Source: Doris montereyensis
Lineage: Eukaryota; Mollusca; Gastropoda; Nudibranchia; Dorididae
Length of the DNA: 64,000 nt
Reading direction: 5' to 3'
Assembly: GCA_037039925.1 (NCBI GenBank)
Contig: JAXRKP010000252.1
Span: 251,901 to 315,900, forward strand
Shown one piece after another: positions 12,801 to 23,099 of the stretch (within the stretch, counting starts at the first letter, position 1; every line of letters begins with the position of its first letter). The position numbers and the translations under genes are program-made. The notes under the pieces were generated by a model, which had not been told where the DNA came from, did not search any database, and saw only the letters and a list, made by a program, of their open reading frames with translations.

Positions 12801-15800
12801 ACTTGGATAAAAACAGTTCTGATGAACTATAGTAAAAGTCAACATGAAGTAATATTAAAGATACAACCATAATGGAATTGGACATGAAAGAAAACAAGCA
12901 AAAGGAGCTGTACGATTTGATTGAAAAGTGAACGCCAAAGTCAACTATTGTGATAAATGAAGGACAAAGAAGATGGTATCGAACAACACAAACTTTTTCA
13001 AAGTCATCTGAATCTGACAAACAAAACCTCACCAAAGACAGCAATACCAAATAAACCTTCATAGATCATTAACCTGTCTACTATCATGTTTTCCTGAGGT
13101 GATTATTTTACACTGACGACAATAAGATTACAAATGAAATTGTTCTATGACGGACACACTATTTAACATTGGGAAAAACAAAACATACCAGAAAAATCAT
13201 TAAACTTTTTCACTACTTTGCCCTAAACTGTAATCTCTTATCAGTTATGCCCACATTCAAGTCAAAGTGCATCACCAATGGCAATTTAAAGGCGACTCCT
13301 TCCATTGCTAAATAATATTCTTTTAAATTTTATTTTATTCTCTTTTACCCACATCCACAGGTGATCTCAGGGTTTTGGTAGCATTTTCAACTTTGTCCTG
13401 ACTACCCTGTAAACAGCCATGGGATCTTTAACATGCAGTGCTGTGATCAGTACATGGCACTTCCTTTATATCGTCCATCCCCGATGGGACTAGGTGTCAA
13501 TCGACCTACCTGAATCAGGGGGCTAGATTTTACTCGAAAAAACTCCAGAAAACTTTTTGGTTGAGAGGTCGACACTTTGTCTTTGGACAACTGAGTCCCC
13601 TCACTCAATAAAAACAATATCCACTATATATAAGATGCAATGTGGATAATATATGTTACTGGTGTTAAGGGATCCCATTACTTTGGCAAAGACAATAAAA
13701 ATTTAAAAGTAGAGGCCTAAAAATTATAGTAGAAAATTATGGGACAATTAAGTACCTTTTTTTAAACATGGAAACATTATTGCATGTAAGAAATTTACAG
13801 GTAAATAATACACTTTCACATTATCGAAGACAAAATCATGACAAAAGCTTGTATTATAATTAAATAAATCAAAGTATCAACCAATATTTGAATGAATGTT
13901 TCAAAGGGCTTAAGATAGAAGTATTTGACTTTTACTAATAATCTTAAAGCTTCTTTAACTTTAATCCTTCAAAAACAAAACAAAAAGAAGGCAAAAACAG
14001 ATAGCTAAACACTTTTCCCGTAGTTATTTGATGGATTAATACAAAAGATTTCCGCCCGTTACATCACAACTTATCATGTCATATGTCATGAATACTGAGT
14101 ATTTCTGCAATCATTCAGCTTCATATGACTGAGATTAATCATTTTATATCTCAACCTAAGGAAGAGATAAATACTGATCAAAATATAAAAAAAATCGTTC
14201 ATTAAGATCAAATAAATTAACATAAAATGTAGGTATAGGGGGTCAAAGCCCAGCATAATGTAACAACAGGAAAATCAAAACCACCAAACAGAAACAGAAC
14301 ATAAAAGTAAAATGTTCATGTACAGAATCAACAAAATAAGATGAATAAGGGGAGGAATATGATCATATATATAATATCATTACCAATATTAAAATCAGAT
14401 CAGTGTGTTCATATTATTAAGTGCATCAAAATGGATCAAAACTTAAAATCTTCCTTTCTTTTCTTGTCCAGAAATCAATTCAGTTATTTTCATTTAAAGA
14501 TCCCAAATTCAAGCAAAATTGGTAAAATCTCTGGTTTGCTCATTCTAACATAAAGCTTAAACAAATAAAACTGTTCCATGTAACAAATGCTAAAACCTCA
14601 TTACGTTAGATGGTGTTGCTGAGGGACATAATATCAAAATATCATTGGGTTCATACTCCGTACTACACATTGTTTTCATTTCCTACACCAGTTTCTATCT
14701 TTTTAAAAATAATTGTGTTTCTTTATATCCTTTAAAAAAAAAGTTCAATAATTAGGGGTGGGTGGAAGGTGGAGCATACAAAAATGGCAAGCCTAAAAAA
14801 CAATCAAAACAAAAACAACAAACAAAACCGTTAAGCAATTGTCAGTACATACACAAAAAATCATCATCATCTGGAATAGCCAATGACATGTATTTGACAA
14901 TTCTCTGGCTCCTCAATGGGTACTGGTGGTTCTCTTGTTTTTGGTTGACCATTTTGAGACTGCGCCCCGGCTTTTTATTTTTACAAAGAATACAAAACAT
15001 TGTGAGAGACACTGCTATGCTAGATACATTTTGATAGATACATTTGGGTAGTAAGAGATAGCATGGGGTTCTGCATTTTAATTTTGTTGTAATGAAGAGA
15101 AAAGGAGAAAGGCTAAGATGTACAGAGTAGCTGCCAGATGACATTTTGTTTCATAGTTCCCTATAGCATAAATGGAAATAAAGAATTCTGTTCCAATCCA
15201 AACAAGAGAGATAACGTAAGAGGGATAACTGAGCCTTTGCGATACTCTTTTATGTCTGATATGTCTATGAGTTTTTGATATTTGATTTGATTTCATTTGA
15301 TGTACCCACATCCACAGCTAAAGCGGCATCGGTGGCCGAGCGGTTTGGCTGCCAGACTGGGGATCATGAGCTAGGTCGGACGTTGTGTTCCTTGGGAAAG
15401 ACATTTAGCACGCATTTTCCCCACTCCACCCAGGTGCAAATGGGTACAGCACTAGCTTGGGAGTAAAAACCTGCGTCAACTAGCATCCTGACCAGGAGGT
15501 GATTATTGTCACCTGTTCCGCTTCACGCTATAGAAACTGGCATAAGCTCCGATTCTATAGGCCTTAAGACGTTAAGGGCCTTGAAGGTACTTTTTTACTT
15601 TTACATCCACAACTAAGGTGATCTCTGGGTTTTAGGTAAGATTTTTGATTTTACCCAAACAGTTCTGTAAACAGCCAGGGGATCTTTAACGTGCACAGAG
15701 TGTTGTGATCTGCACACGGACCTCCTTTTTATCGTCCGTCTCCAATGGGACTAGGTGTCGATCCACCTGCCTCGACCAGGATTTTGCTCGAAAAAAATAC

Positions 15801-18800
15801 AGAAAAATTTTCAAACGTTGGCAGGGCTCAAACCCACTACCTTCTGGTTGAGAGGCCGACACCTTGTCTCTGGACTTCCAAGTCCCCCGAGTTTCTAGAA
15901 AACTCCTTGCATCAACTCACTGCTAATATGTTTAATGCATTATTTAATCAATAATTCCATAATGTCTTTGATGATGTGAGCAATTTAATACCACTGATCA
16001 TATATCTGGGGGTTTTTTGGTTGCAAACCTATTTCCTGACAAAGGAATAGTAACATTTTTAACAAAAGAATTTAAACTATATTCAAGTAAGCAAAACTTA
16101 AAAACAAAAGTCTGAATCACCAATTTCTCAAAAAGAAAAGATCCCATCAGTCTTGAAAAACATTTAATGTTTAAATAAATTTACGATTAGGAGTGTGGTG
16201 TAGAAAAAGATTCTAACGAGACAGAGCATTGAAATTATTACTCAACTTAACTCTGAGACTTACAGAAAGGTAATTAGGAGGGGTGGATAAGCGTGTGAAT
16301 TATAGATCAGCAAAAGACTAATATGTGAGAGGACATGCACAGTGATCTATTTTCACATATCATAGAAAATACAACTGAATAATAAATAAATATAACGATG
16401 TAAAAAAAATTGTGAATAGCCCTGAAAAGGTGGATAAGGAGTGTCTCTATAAGTTCATAAGATAAAGAAAGGCGGGTAGATGTGATTGAATTTGGTTGCT
16501 TAACGTCTTTGAATCATTTCATTATTGATCATTTCCTTTACATTTTGGATTGATAAAAATTTGCTTTCATTCTGAAGAGAAAATAGAGCAACCACAAAAT
16601 GTTCATGATAGCCATCACTATCTATTGTTCTTTTCGGGGGCTTTACTTCACATTTGATTGTTTTTTCTTCATCCTACAGATATTTTCCTGCAGAACTGTT
16701 TTTAATACTTTTTTTATTCACACATGAGGAAAGCTTTCTGAATAAGTTATAAGGATTTGAAGATGATGTGAATCAACAGTTTTGGTTGCATTTCTCAAAA
16801 TCCCACATAACAAGATTAAATGAATACTAAAGCAATTAAGGAGAGCTGTCAATAAGAAGTCATCAGATGGGACAGACGTGGAAACTATATACCATCATGC
16901 TTATCCCATGTGTTGATGTACGTACCATCTTTTTGGCCCTTTTTGTGGTCTGATTTGCATTTTTCCTTTTTCTTTTCTTTCCATAGGTAAACCGAGGAAC
17001 AAATGGTTTGTTATGACCTGAAATTAGAGATATCAGGATTTCCATACACGAAGCAAATGTGTGCTGACAGGTTAGATTCTATCGATACAAAAAAAAAAAA
17101 GAATTCTGTTTATTCCTGTTTTTGTCGTCTTTGTTCCTGCGGGGCTTAAATATTATTATATGTATTTATGCTTTACTGAATGATCAATATGCACTATGGC
17201 ACCTCTTAGAGGGACACTTTAATAAACGGCAATAACAAATCAACGAATATGACACCACAAGCAATTCTATTTTACCTTTATTTGTAGAGGAATTGACTAT
17301 TTTAATCTTCAATGATGCAACTCGAGTGTTGGTTTAAAGTATCCATTCTCATGATTAAACCAAACCCTAATGAACTGAGATAACAAATGTTTATATTATT
17401 ATTACTGGATGGTTGTCCTATATTTGACAGCACTGACCATATGAGTTGAACTAATTTTTTACCAACTATTACTGCCTTCAAATAATACACAATATAAGCA
17501 AAAAGACAAGCATGTTTTTTTCTATGCTTCCAATAGCTACCCATTCTACAGTATCATACGTCGACGGGCTAAAATATCTATTCACTATTCCATCGAATGC
17601 CAAGAATGAGATGTCTTTCGGTTGATGAGGTCCTAAATGTTTTATTTGTAGCTTATCCTCAAGCTTCAAACTTTCGAAGTTATTGTTTAAAAGAAACTCT
17701 TCCTCATTCATCGTTAAAATAATAAACACAGAAATCACAGTAATACAAAATAACAACTATGAGCACACAGATCTATCTACAAAGAAACTTTAATAAGACT
17801 CATCAAGTAACAAATACCCTCTCACTGCGGTGATTTGTTTGTAACTATAATATCATCAGCTTGGCATTAAGTTAGCTGGTAAAATAATTGTCATTCTTTT
17901 TTCTTTTCTGAATTTTGGAATTCTAAGAAGTTTATAAATACGAGGGTGGGATGAAAAGTAAAGCTTGTTACCCCATAACTTTTATATTTTCAACACTTTT
18001 TGCACAAATGATACACCAAAAGAAAACTTAGAATCTCAGCTACATGTTACTTTTTATTCTAGGACTATTTGTATACCATGTTAGTTCTTGGATCAAATTT
18101 GAATTGAGTCAAAACAGCAATGATAAATATTCAATAATAAAATAAAAGTTAAAACTTACCTCTTTCTACGGCCTGGATTTTCTCAAGAGCTGAGTCCATT
18201 CTGAATCTGAATCATCAGATGACTCATCTAAAACTGAAAGCGATAATGTCTGCTTCCTGTTAAAAGATTTTTTCTTCAGCATGAACTCAGGGGGGTTCAC
18301 AGGCAGACCTAGAACAGTAAAAGAATTTTTTGTTAACAATATTTCAATGAATAGAAATTTCTATGATATTAAACAGCTTTGCATAAAATGAAATATTGGT
18401 ACACTAGAAAACATGATACATGATATACATTTTGCAAAAAGTTTAAAACAGCAAAAGTCCAGTTATTACAAATAGAATCTAGATCTAGATCTGCAACGCA
18501 ACTAGAAAATTTGATTCAAGGCCTTACCCTTTTCATTCATTAATCAATGACAACTAAAGATCAAATTATTAATTTGCTATTATTGCCTACTATCTATAAG
18601 CCATAAACCATCTAGTTAAGTAAAGAGAAAGTAAAGTTCCTTCAAGGTCCTTACAGCCCATAGAGCTGGAGGTTATCCTAATTTCTATAACACAAAATGG
18701 AATAGATGATAATATTCACCTCTTGAACAGGATGCTAGCCTGTCACATGATTTTACTCCCAAGTTATGGTTGGTAATGTTCTTGCGACTGGGTCGAGTGG

Positions 18801-20939
18801 GAAAATTGCATGTAGAGTGTCTTTCCCAAGGAACACATTGGCAAATCTAGCATTGCTATGATTCGAACCCAGGACCTCATGATCCCAAGTCACCCAACTT
18901 AGTGACTGATGCCACTAAGTTTAGTAAACAGTATCTTAAAATGACATGCTATGCTGTTGTGTACTTAACGCCCACCGGTTGTAGGCATTTCCTCACAATT
19001 TTTGTTTCATATACTAATACTGCCTGAGTTTCAATGGCTGATGTAACAGTGCTTACACTAGGTTGTTCTACACCAAACGCTGATGTATCGGTTGTAGGTG
19101 CTTCCTCAACATTATGTGACAGCATTTTTCCATACATTATTGTTCAGACATTCGTAGATAAAAACTTGGAATTCATGAACGATTGGAATATTTGGATTCT
19201 CCAAAAACACATGTTGCAACATAACTGTTTGCACAATAGAAATATTTTGGATACATATAGATACATGTGCCTTCTTTTTTTTTTTTTTTTTTTTTAGGTT
19301 AACGGAAATTTTTATTTGAGAACCGTTTCCCATTTTTTTTTTATTGCTGCCAACACTTTTGTCTTGACTGAACTTTTGTCTTTTTCTATATCTGATAAAA
19401 ATAACCCTTTTCATGACCAAGTAAATGGCATACATAACATAACCAAGTTTGCTTTATGTTTAGCAAAGTTATACTTGTAAATGCCTTTCACATGTAACCA
19501 TCTTGTTGTCCTTGCAGGGGATAGAATAAATCTGGCATGGAGCAACAACTTTTTTGTCACTCAAATAATTAAAAATATGCTCACATAACGAGGAACAATG
19601 TCCCTATAGTTATGACTAGAAGTACACAAGAAGAAATTGTTCAATTCTCTTTTATTGTTTAAATCTTGGATAACATATTGTGTTGAATGTATTGTCCCAT
19701 TATTGTGAAGTGTCATCCAGCACTTTAGTGGATTTTAGGAGCTATACAAGTTTGTAATATTATTATTATTTAATTTGGGTGTAAATCTATCTCTATAACG
19801 ATAAGAATAGATGGAAGACAGCATTCAGCCATCAAGTGCCTAACAAGTTGCTTTGCAATTTAACACTCTGATTTAATAAGGTAAAAATCAGGGCAAAAAA
19901 TATTGCTACTAAAGAACAAATTGAATTAAAAGGAATACCACCGAAAACTTTCAAAACAGAATTAAATACATTACTTTAAAATAAAAATTGGATAAAAAGT
20001 TTGTGGATAAAATAAAATCATGCATGCTGATAATGATAGTTATAATAGTAGTAGAGATCTAGTAATAAGTAATTCTCAAGAATTGAGTTAGAAAGAATAA
20101 TATTGAAGAATAAGAATATCTAGACTCTATGAATGAGCATCTATATATATATATTTGCATACATTACGACATTACGTTTTCATCCAGTCAGAATAGGCTC
20201 TCAAAACCGTGGAACAGATAATGCTCAAATTTCAACACAACTTTTGTGTATTACCTGTGCATGTTTTTCATTTGAAAAACATTTTCTTTCTTTAAACGAT
20301 ATTTTATACGATTTATGTGCGATTGCCGCCAAACCCCACAAAGCCAATGAAAGTTTGACGTTCAGCCGCTGTTGACCCATCCATGCCCATTGTTCCTTGT
20401 CAACCGCTGAACAGATAATGCTCAAATTTTAACCTATATCTAGCTTAACTCTTTTTTCCTTGTTTCCCCCAGCAGGTCAATCTCTAGATCTCTTAGTTGG
20501 CGCACATTAACAGGTGTGCCCAACAATGAAAATCCTCTCTTGGTACTAAATCTTTTTTGGCCGCGGTTGGGTTCGGATTAGAATAATAACTTGCTCATAG
20601 GGTGTGATGTCAGCTTTTTTATGCCTATTTCGTCATATTTTAAATAACAACCTGTTCATTGAGCGGGATTTCAGCTTGTATAAATAGATTTCTTCTTCTT
20701 CATAATAGCTAAACAACTCAATTCTTGAGTAATATTGTCAGTGCATATATTTTGATTTAACCCAAATCACTCTAGGATTGTTACCAAATTTGCGAAGGGC
20801 CTCATAATTTTGTCGAAGGCTGGAAAGATGAAGCTTTTCATAAACAGGTATTTTGGCAAGTTCCTCTGCAGAAAAAAATTCCTCAATAGAGGAAGGAAGC
20901 TTCGATATATCAATATCTGTGTCCATGTCGACTGTAGAC
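6679..20939 (-). CDS. PRDM9-like gene: KRAB + SSXRD + zinc knuckle + PR/SET (partial)
   Basis: Seven exons on the minus strand reproduce the domain order of PRDM9 (Meisetz), the histone H3 K4/K36 methyltransferase that directs meiotic recombination in many vertebrates: KRAB-like box (20926-20785), SSXRD-like acidic segment (18308-18160), basic segment (17017-16926), Y/P-L-R-S linker (14970-14853), CxxC-x7-CxxH knuckle (12426-12350) and PR/SET in two exons (10877-10671, 6858-6679). A non-coding first exon probably ends at 22668. All junctions have canonical splice sites, and phases agree except between the SSXRD and basic exons, where an in-frame TAG occurs. The WYG-containing end of the SET domain and any C2H2 array are not found down to position 1. 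The role is inferred from the family. Whether the gene is intact depends on the frame conflict. Confidence 0.75.
6860..7420. other. Intron of PRDM9-like gene, no recognised repeat
   Basis: This AT-rich intron sequence shows nothing recognisable before the LINE remnant begins near 7430. Confidence 0.3.
7430..9870 (+). mobile_element. Decayed RTE-type LINE (endonuclease and reverse transcriptase remnants)
   Basis: Antisense within an intron of the PRDM9-like gene. An endonuclease remnant at 7530-7645 reads KWDVILYSGQKEDDTLNTYG then VALMSK, the G-V-A-L/M segment seen in RTE-like endonucleases. A reverse-transcriptase remnant at 9545-9860 contains KRGNLNACSNNKAIKLFSVS, QQLILLGGGSDTTIVEQILE and DIDYEKVFDSI, equivalent to the palm motif D-Y-E-K-A-F-D-S of this clade. 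Many stops and frameshifts separate these parts, so it is long inactive. A family-C repeat is inserted at 9425-9530, between the two halves of the transcriptase region. Confidence 0.75.
9425..9530 (+). repeat. Family-C repeat inserted in LINE remnant
   Basis: It carries GGCGACATCAGGGTAAATTC, a purine-rich middle and AGACCAACGAGTGGTGCCC, matching the family-C layout with extra divergence. Confidence 0.6.
9871..10670. other. Intron of PRDM9-like gene
   Basis: A C-rich run (10391-10404) occurs. No gene or identified repeat was found. Confidence 0.3.
10671..10877 (-). CDS. PR/SET domain exon 1 of PRDM9-like gene
   Basis: Sixty-nine codons, phase 0 at both ends (TTTCAG|GTAGAC, TGGCAA|GTAAGT). 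It reads TLPLGLQIRKSKISNAGLGV then YALQDFPVRTQFGPYGG and ESGYCWQ. L-P-x-G-L-x-I, the N/Q-A-G-L-G-V block and F-G-P-Y-x-G are the signature opening of PRDM7/9/11-type PR domains. It joins in phase to the knuckle exon upstream and to the 6858-6679 exon downstream. Confidence 0.85.
10878..12349. other. Intron of PRDM9-like gene
   Basis: It contains a short inverted sequence pair reading GGCCAGGGTTTTTT (11795-11812 and 11905-11919) and a TGTGTG tract near 11516-11531. A segment at 12130-12240 resembles 12530-12640. Confidence 0.4.
12130..12240 (-). repeat. Copy 1 of a duplicated intronic segment
   Basis: On the minus strand it contains SIYDMTMKYMFLLCSYQVKK. Copy 2 (12530-12640) contains NIYDLKKKYMYFVCSYQIK. 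The shared nucleotides include CTGATAGCTACA, ATGTATTTC/ATATATTTC, and GTCATAAATA with TTTGAG. The two copies flank the zinc-knuckle exon. Confidence 0.5.
12350..12426 (-). CDS. Zinc-knuckle exon of PRDM9-like gene
   Basis: A 77-bp exon completing a split Tyr codon, then CEECNMEYAGDCPVHGPLIT and VADQQ. CxxC-x7-CxxH followed by G-P is the pre-SET zinc knuckle of PRDM9, which packs against the PR/SET domain. Acceptor TTTCAG|ATT at 12426 and donor CAGCAG|GTGTGC at 12350; it enters in phase 1 and leaves in phase 0, fitting both neighbours exactly. Confidence 0.85.
12530..12640 (-). repeat. Copy 2 of the duplicated intronic segment
   Basis: See copy 1 at 12130-12240; similarity is clearer in the translated frame than in the nucleotides. 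Confidence 0.5.
13340..13605 (-). repeat. SINE-A copy
   Basis: It has ACCCACATCCACAGG near the tail end, AAACAGCCATGGGATCTTTA, TCCCCGATGGGACTAGGTG, and a head with TTTTTGGTTGAGAGGTCGAC. The B-box part of the head is deleted. Confidence 0.85.
13606..14852. other. Intron of PRDM9-like gene, AT-rich
   Basis: No gene or known repeat is recognised. Confidence 0.3.
14853..14970 (-). CDS. Linker exon of PRDM9-like gene
   Basis: It encodes PGRSLKMVNQKQENHQYPLR, SQRIVKYMSLAIP and DDDDFL plus the first base of the next Tyr. PRDM9 has the equivalent order Y-S-L-R-x-R, a short spacer, then D-D-D-Y-L-Y-C directly before the knuckle. Donor TTTTGT|GTATGT at 14853 (phase 1). The acceptor is either AAAAAG|CCG at 14970 (phase 0, used here) or CGCAG|TCTC at 14959 (phase 2); both can be reconciled with the basic exon upstream, depending on its frame. 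Confidence 0.7.
15281..15890 (-). repeat. SINE-A copy split by SINE-B insertion
   Basis: The tail end (GATTTGATTTCATTTGATGT, then ACCCACATCCACAGCTAAAG) lies at 15281-15322. The rest starts at about 15603 with ACATCCACAACTAAGGTGAT and runs to the head near 15890. The sequence ACATCCACARCTAARG is present on both sides of the intervening SINE-B, as expected for a target-site duplication. Confidence 0.85.
15325..15600 (+). repeat. SINE-B copy nested in SINE-A
   Basis: The tRNA-like head reads TCGGTGGCCGAGCGGTTTGG, close to an A box of Ser/Leu tRNAs, followed by CTTGGGAAAGACATTTAGCA, CCCACTCCACCCAGGTGCAA and a 3' end near GGGCCTTGAAGGTAC. Copies occur at 18.6, 29.6, 37.4 and 42.2 kb. Confidence 0.85.
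15891..16925. other. Intron of PRDM9-like gene
   Basis: AT-rich, with nothing recognised. Confidence 0.3.
16926..17017 (-). CDS. Basic (NLS-like) exon of PRDM9-like gene
   Basis: A 92-bp exon between a strong acceptor (AATTTCAG|GTCATA) and a good donor (AAGATG|GTACGT). In the phase-1 frame it encodes HNKPFVPRFTYGKKRKRKNA then NQTTKRAKKM, with two basic clusters resembling a bipartite nuclear localisation signal; it leaves in phase 0 into the linker exon. The phase-0 entry frame is also open and would leave in phase 2. Membership in the gene rests on position, strand and phase. Confidence 0.55.
17018..18159. other. Intron of PRDM9-like gene
   Basis: No repeat or extra exon is recognised. Confidence 0.3.
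18160..18308 (-). CDS. SSXRD-like exon of PRDM9-like gene, with in-frame stop
   Basis: Entered in phase 1 (TTCTAG|GTCTGCC), it encodes LPVNPPEFMLKKKSFNRKQT, LSLSVLDESSDDSDSEW and TQLLRKSRP. This matches the SSX repression domain region of PRDM9, ending in an acidic D-S-D-x-E-W. A TAG (18168-18166) then interrupts the frame nine bases before a strong donor (GAAAGAG|GTAAGT). In the frame shifted by one, the last third reads MDSALEKIQAVERG and joins in phase to the basic exon. The options are a sequence error, a real frameshift, an overlapping downstream start, or a KRAB-SSXRD-only product. Confidence 0.7.
18615..18910 (-). repeat. SINE-B copy
   Basis: Minus-strand tRNA-like head at the right end (GGTTCGAATC B box, read from ATTCGAACCCAGGACCTCAT), body with CTTTCCCAAGGAACACA and tail near GTTCCTTCAAGGTCC. 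Confidence 0.85.
18911..20711. other. Intron of PRDM9-like gene
   Basis: It holds a poly-T run (19275-19297) and AT-rich sequence. No exon is recognised. Confidence 0.3.
20712..20765 (+). repeat. Fragment of dispersed repeat family E
   Basis: It contains CAACTCAATTCTTGAGTAAT and TCAGTGC-ATAT, matching the start of the longer copy at 40755. It ends about 20 bp from the KRAB-exon donor. Confidence 0.6.
20785..20939 (-). CDS. KRAB-like exon of PRDM9-like gene (start codon at 20926)
   Basis: Acceptor TTTGCAG|GTCTAC, ATG at 20926, donor AAATTTG|GTAACA at 20785. The protein starts MDTDIDISKLPSSIEEFFSA, then EELAKIPVYEKLHLSSLRQN and YEALRKFG. F-F-S-x-E-E-L-A-K-I-P-x-Y-E-K then R-Q-N-Y-E-A-L is the degenerate KRAB A-box form seen in PRDM9-type proteins outside mammals. 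It leaves in phase 1, matching the SSXRD exon and producing the K-F-G-L-P junction at the same place as I-G-L in PRDM9. Confidence 0.8.
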
Positions 20940-21141
20940 CTGCAAAAAAAAGTTTGGGATGAAAAATATTTAGAGTGGTGTAATGTCAATGCTACCTAAG
21001 GACCAGCAGTGCTAGTCGAAGATAAATCATTCTATCTGTGGCATTAGAAGATAGCCAAAAATAGTCAATCTTGTAATAAATATGACCCATTTGTGTAAAC
21101 TACTGTGTGTTTTGATTGATGCCAAGGAATGTCCCAAATTT

Positions 21142-21420
21142 CTTTTATAACATCAACATGGACACTGCCATTGAAACATCAGCTTAGCTACATTTAACAG
21201 CAAAATAACCACCTACTATAGTATAAGACAATATATCTCTTTCATAACATCAACACGGACACTGTCACTGAAACATCAGCTTAGCTACATTTAACAGCAA
21301 AATAACCACCCACTATAGTAGAAGACAATATATCTCTTTCATAACATCAACACGGACACTGTCACTGAAACATCAGCTTAGCTACATTTAACAGCAAAAT
21401 AACCACACACTATATGACAA
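21142..21420. repeat. Three tandem copies of a 96-bp unit
   Basis: CATAACATCAACACGGACAC, CATCAGCTTAGCTACATTTA and CAGCAAAATAACCAC recur three times. Copies two and three are nearly identical. Confidence 0.9.
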
Positions 21421-22309
21421 AATACAATCACAACAGATACTTGTTAGTTATTACAACATTTATTTTGATTGAAGTGAGAGCTTTTATTGAAATAGAATCT
21501 GGTCTAGATCTAGAGTCTTGATCTCTAGATCTAAAGAATTTTTAAATCGAACAGAACTGACAAGCTGTAATGATATTATCAGTTATCAGTTATAACCATG
21601 TTGATGTTTCACCACTCCAGATCTAGATCTAGCCGCACTAGCCTACTGCCATTGTGTAGTAGAACCATAAAGTCAAAGGAAACGCAGCAGTAACACACAA
21701 ATTAAAAGGGATCACAAACCTCATCACCTTTATTGTAGATCTAGAAAGTATGTGCATTTTAGTTTCAAGATAATATGTTACTGCCAACTGCAGTCTCCTA
21801 AGAGGACATCTGGCTTAAATCTAACTGTGTGACATAGATCTAGATGTCATGTCTAAGAATAAGTAAGAGGCCGCTTTGAAATCCTTTAGTCTAGATTCTA
21901 GATGAAGATGAGATCTAGAGCTAAAAGGCTGTTTGTTCTTTTATCTAAACTCAATGCAATAAAATATCTGATCTGATCATCTCTAGATTCCAGATGTAGG
22001 CGGAAACCTTATTATTGTATTCATCTAAGAGACTAAGACCCAATTGACTTTCTCGCTGATCATAAGAGGTCGCATTTTGTCGCCTCCAAAGAGATCCTGA
22101 ACCAAGATCTAAAATCTAGATACCAGATATAAGATAACTGAATTCTACCTCATAGGCCTGGATATATAGGCTAGATCCTAGCTTTCTAGATCTAGAATAG
22201 ATCTAAGAATATGTTATGACGGTCACCGATTTGATTACTCTCAAGCACATCTTTGGTTGAAGAACCAGTAATTCTAATCTTACGATTCTTCAATCTTCAC
22301 TTTATCGCT

Positions 22310-22395
22310 AATGTAGCTTCTAGATTCTAGATTCTAGATCTAGATCTAGATTTCTCTAGGACTAGATCTAGATCTAGATCTAGAGAACTAGATCT
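22310..22395. repeat. (TCTAGA/AGATCT)n cluster
   Basis: Runs of TAGATCTAGATCTAGA form the densest cluster of this self-complementary hexamer in the window. Confidence 0.85.
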
Positions 22396-22599
22396 AAATC
22401 TTACTTTATGAAGAGCTATTATAAACGTTTTAATACTTTACCCTGTTTATCCCAATTCCTTGATTCTATGATGCATCTCTCTCGATGAAGCTGAAACGTA
22501 TTGTTGTAGAGAAGAGAACAAGGTCTAGATCTAGGCTATGACCAGGCGCCCCCAAGCAACCGCCTTTTCAAGGCTAGCAGACGACACTTCCAAACATTA

Positions 22600-23060
22600 A
22601 ATAATCGACAATCGAAATGATTGATGCGTAAACCCGAATACTCACGGGTACCTAATAGAGTACTCACCGGAGTGGTCCAGCACGCTCTGCCTTCTTTAAC
22701 AACACGCTGAAGCCACGTGACCGAATTTGTCCTATTAAGTCTGTATAACTGCAACCATGTACGCACTGCGGCATGCGGCATGCTTTTTTGTAGTTGTTGT
22801 GGCAATACGTTGGTATGAACTGCAAATTAATTTAACTGTCGCCTTTGACAATCATTTGCATTCCGTTTGCGACACATGCCGTGCTGGTGGAATGAAAGGT
22901 ATTGGAGGCGGGGTGCAGCAGACGGCATCGGCGGTACAGTAGCTGCTGTTTGGGAGAAGAGAAAGGCGTGCGATTATGCGTACCGTACAGTTGTGGGAAG
23001 AAACGTTTGTAAGTGTAAGTGGGTAGTAGCAATTGTATTGGCTTGGTGTTTATGCGACGC
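22600..23060. promoter_or_regulatory. CpG-rich promoter candidate and 5' exon of PRDM9-like gene
   Basis: CpG frequency is visibly higher than in the flanks. On the minus strand an E-box-like CACGTG (about 22714-22719) lies just upstream of a strong donor, ACCACTCCG|GTGAGT, at 22668. This would be the 3' end of a non-coding first exon spliced to the KRAB exon at 20939. I did not see a TATA box. The transcription start is inferred. Confidence 0.4.
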
Positions 23061-23099
23061 GACAGTACAGATTTTGTTGAGGCATAACAACACATGTGT

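Larger units (their letters stand above)
20940..22667. other. First intron of PRDM9-like gene, rich in AGATCTAG words
   Basis: It contains a 96-bp tandem triplication (21142-21420) and many TAGATCTAGATCT stretches (21490-22400). Confidence 0.5.

Noticed and set aside
15325..15400. tRNA gene (A box GGCCGAGCGG, B box nearby)
   Set aside because: No complete cloverleaf; it is the head of SINE-B, which recurs in the window.
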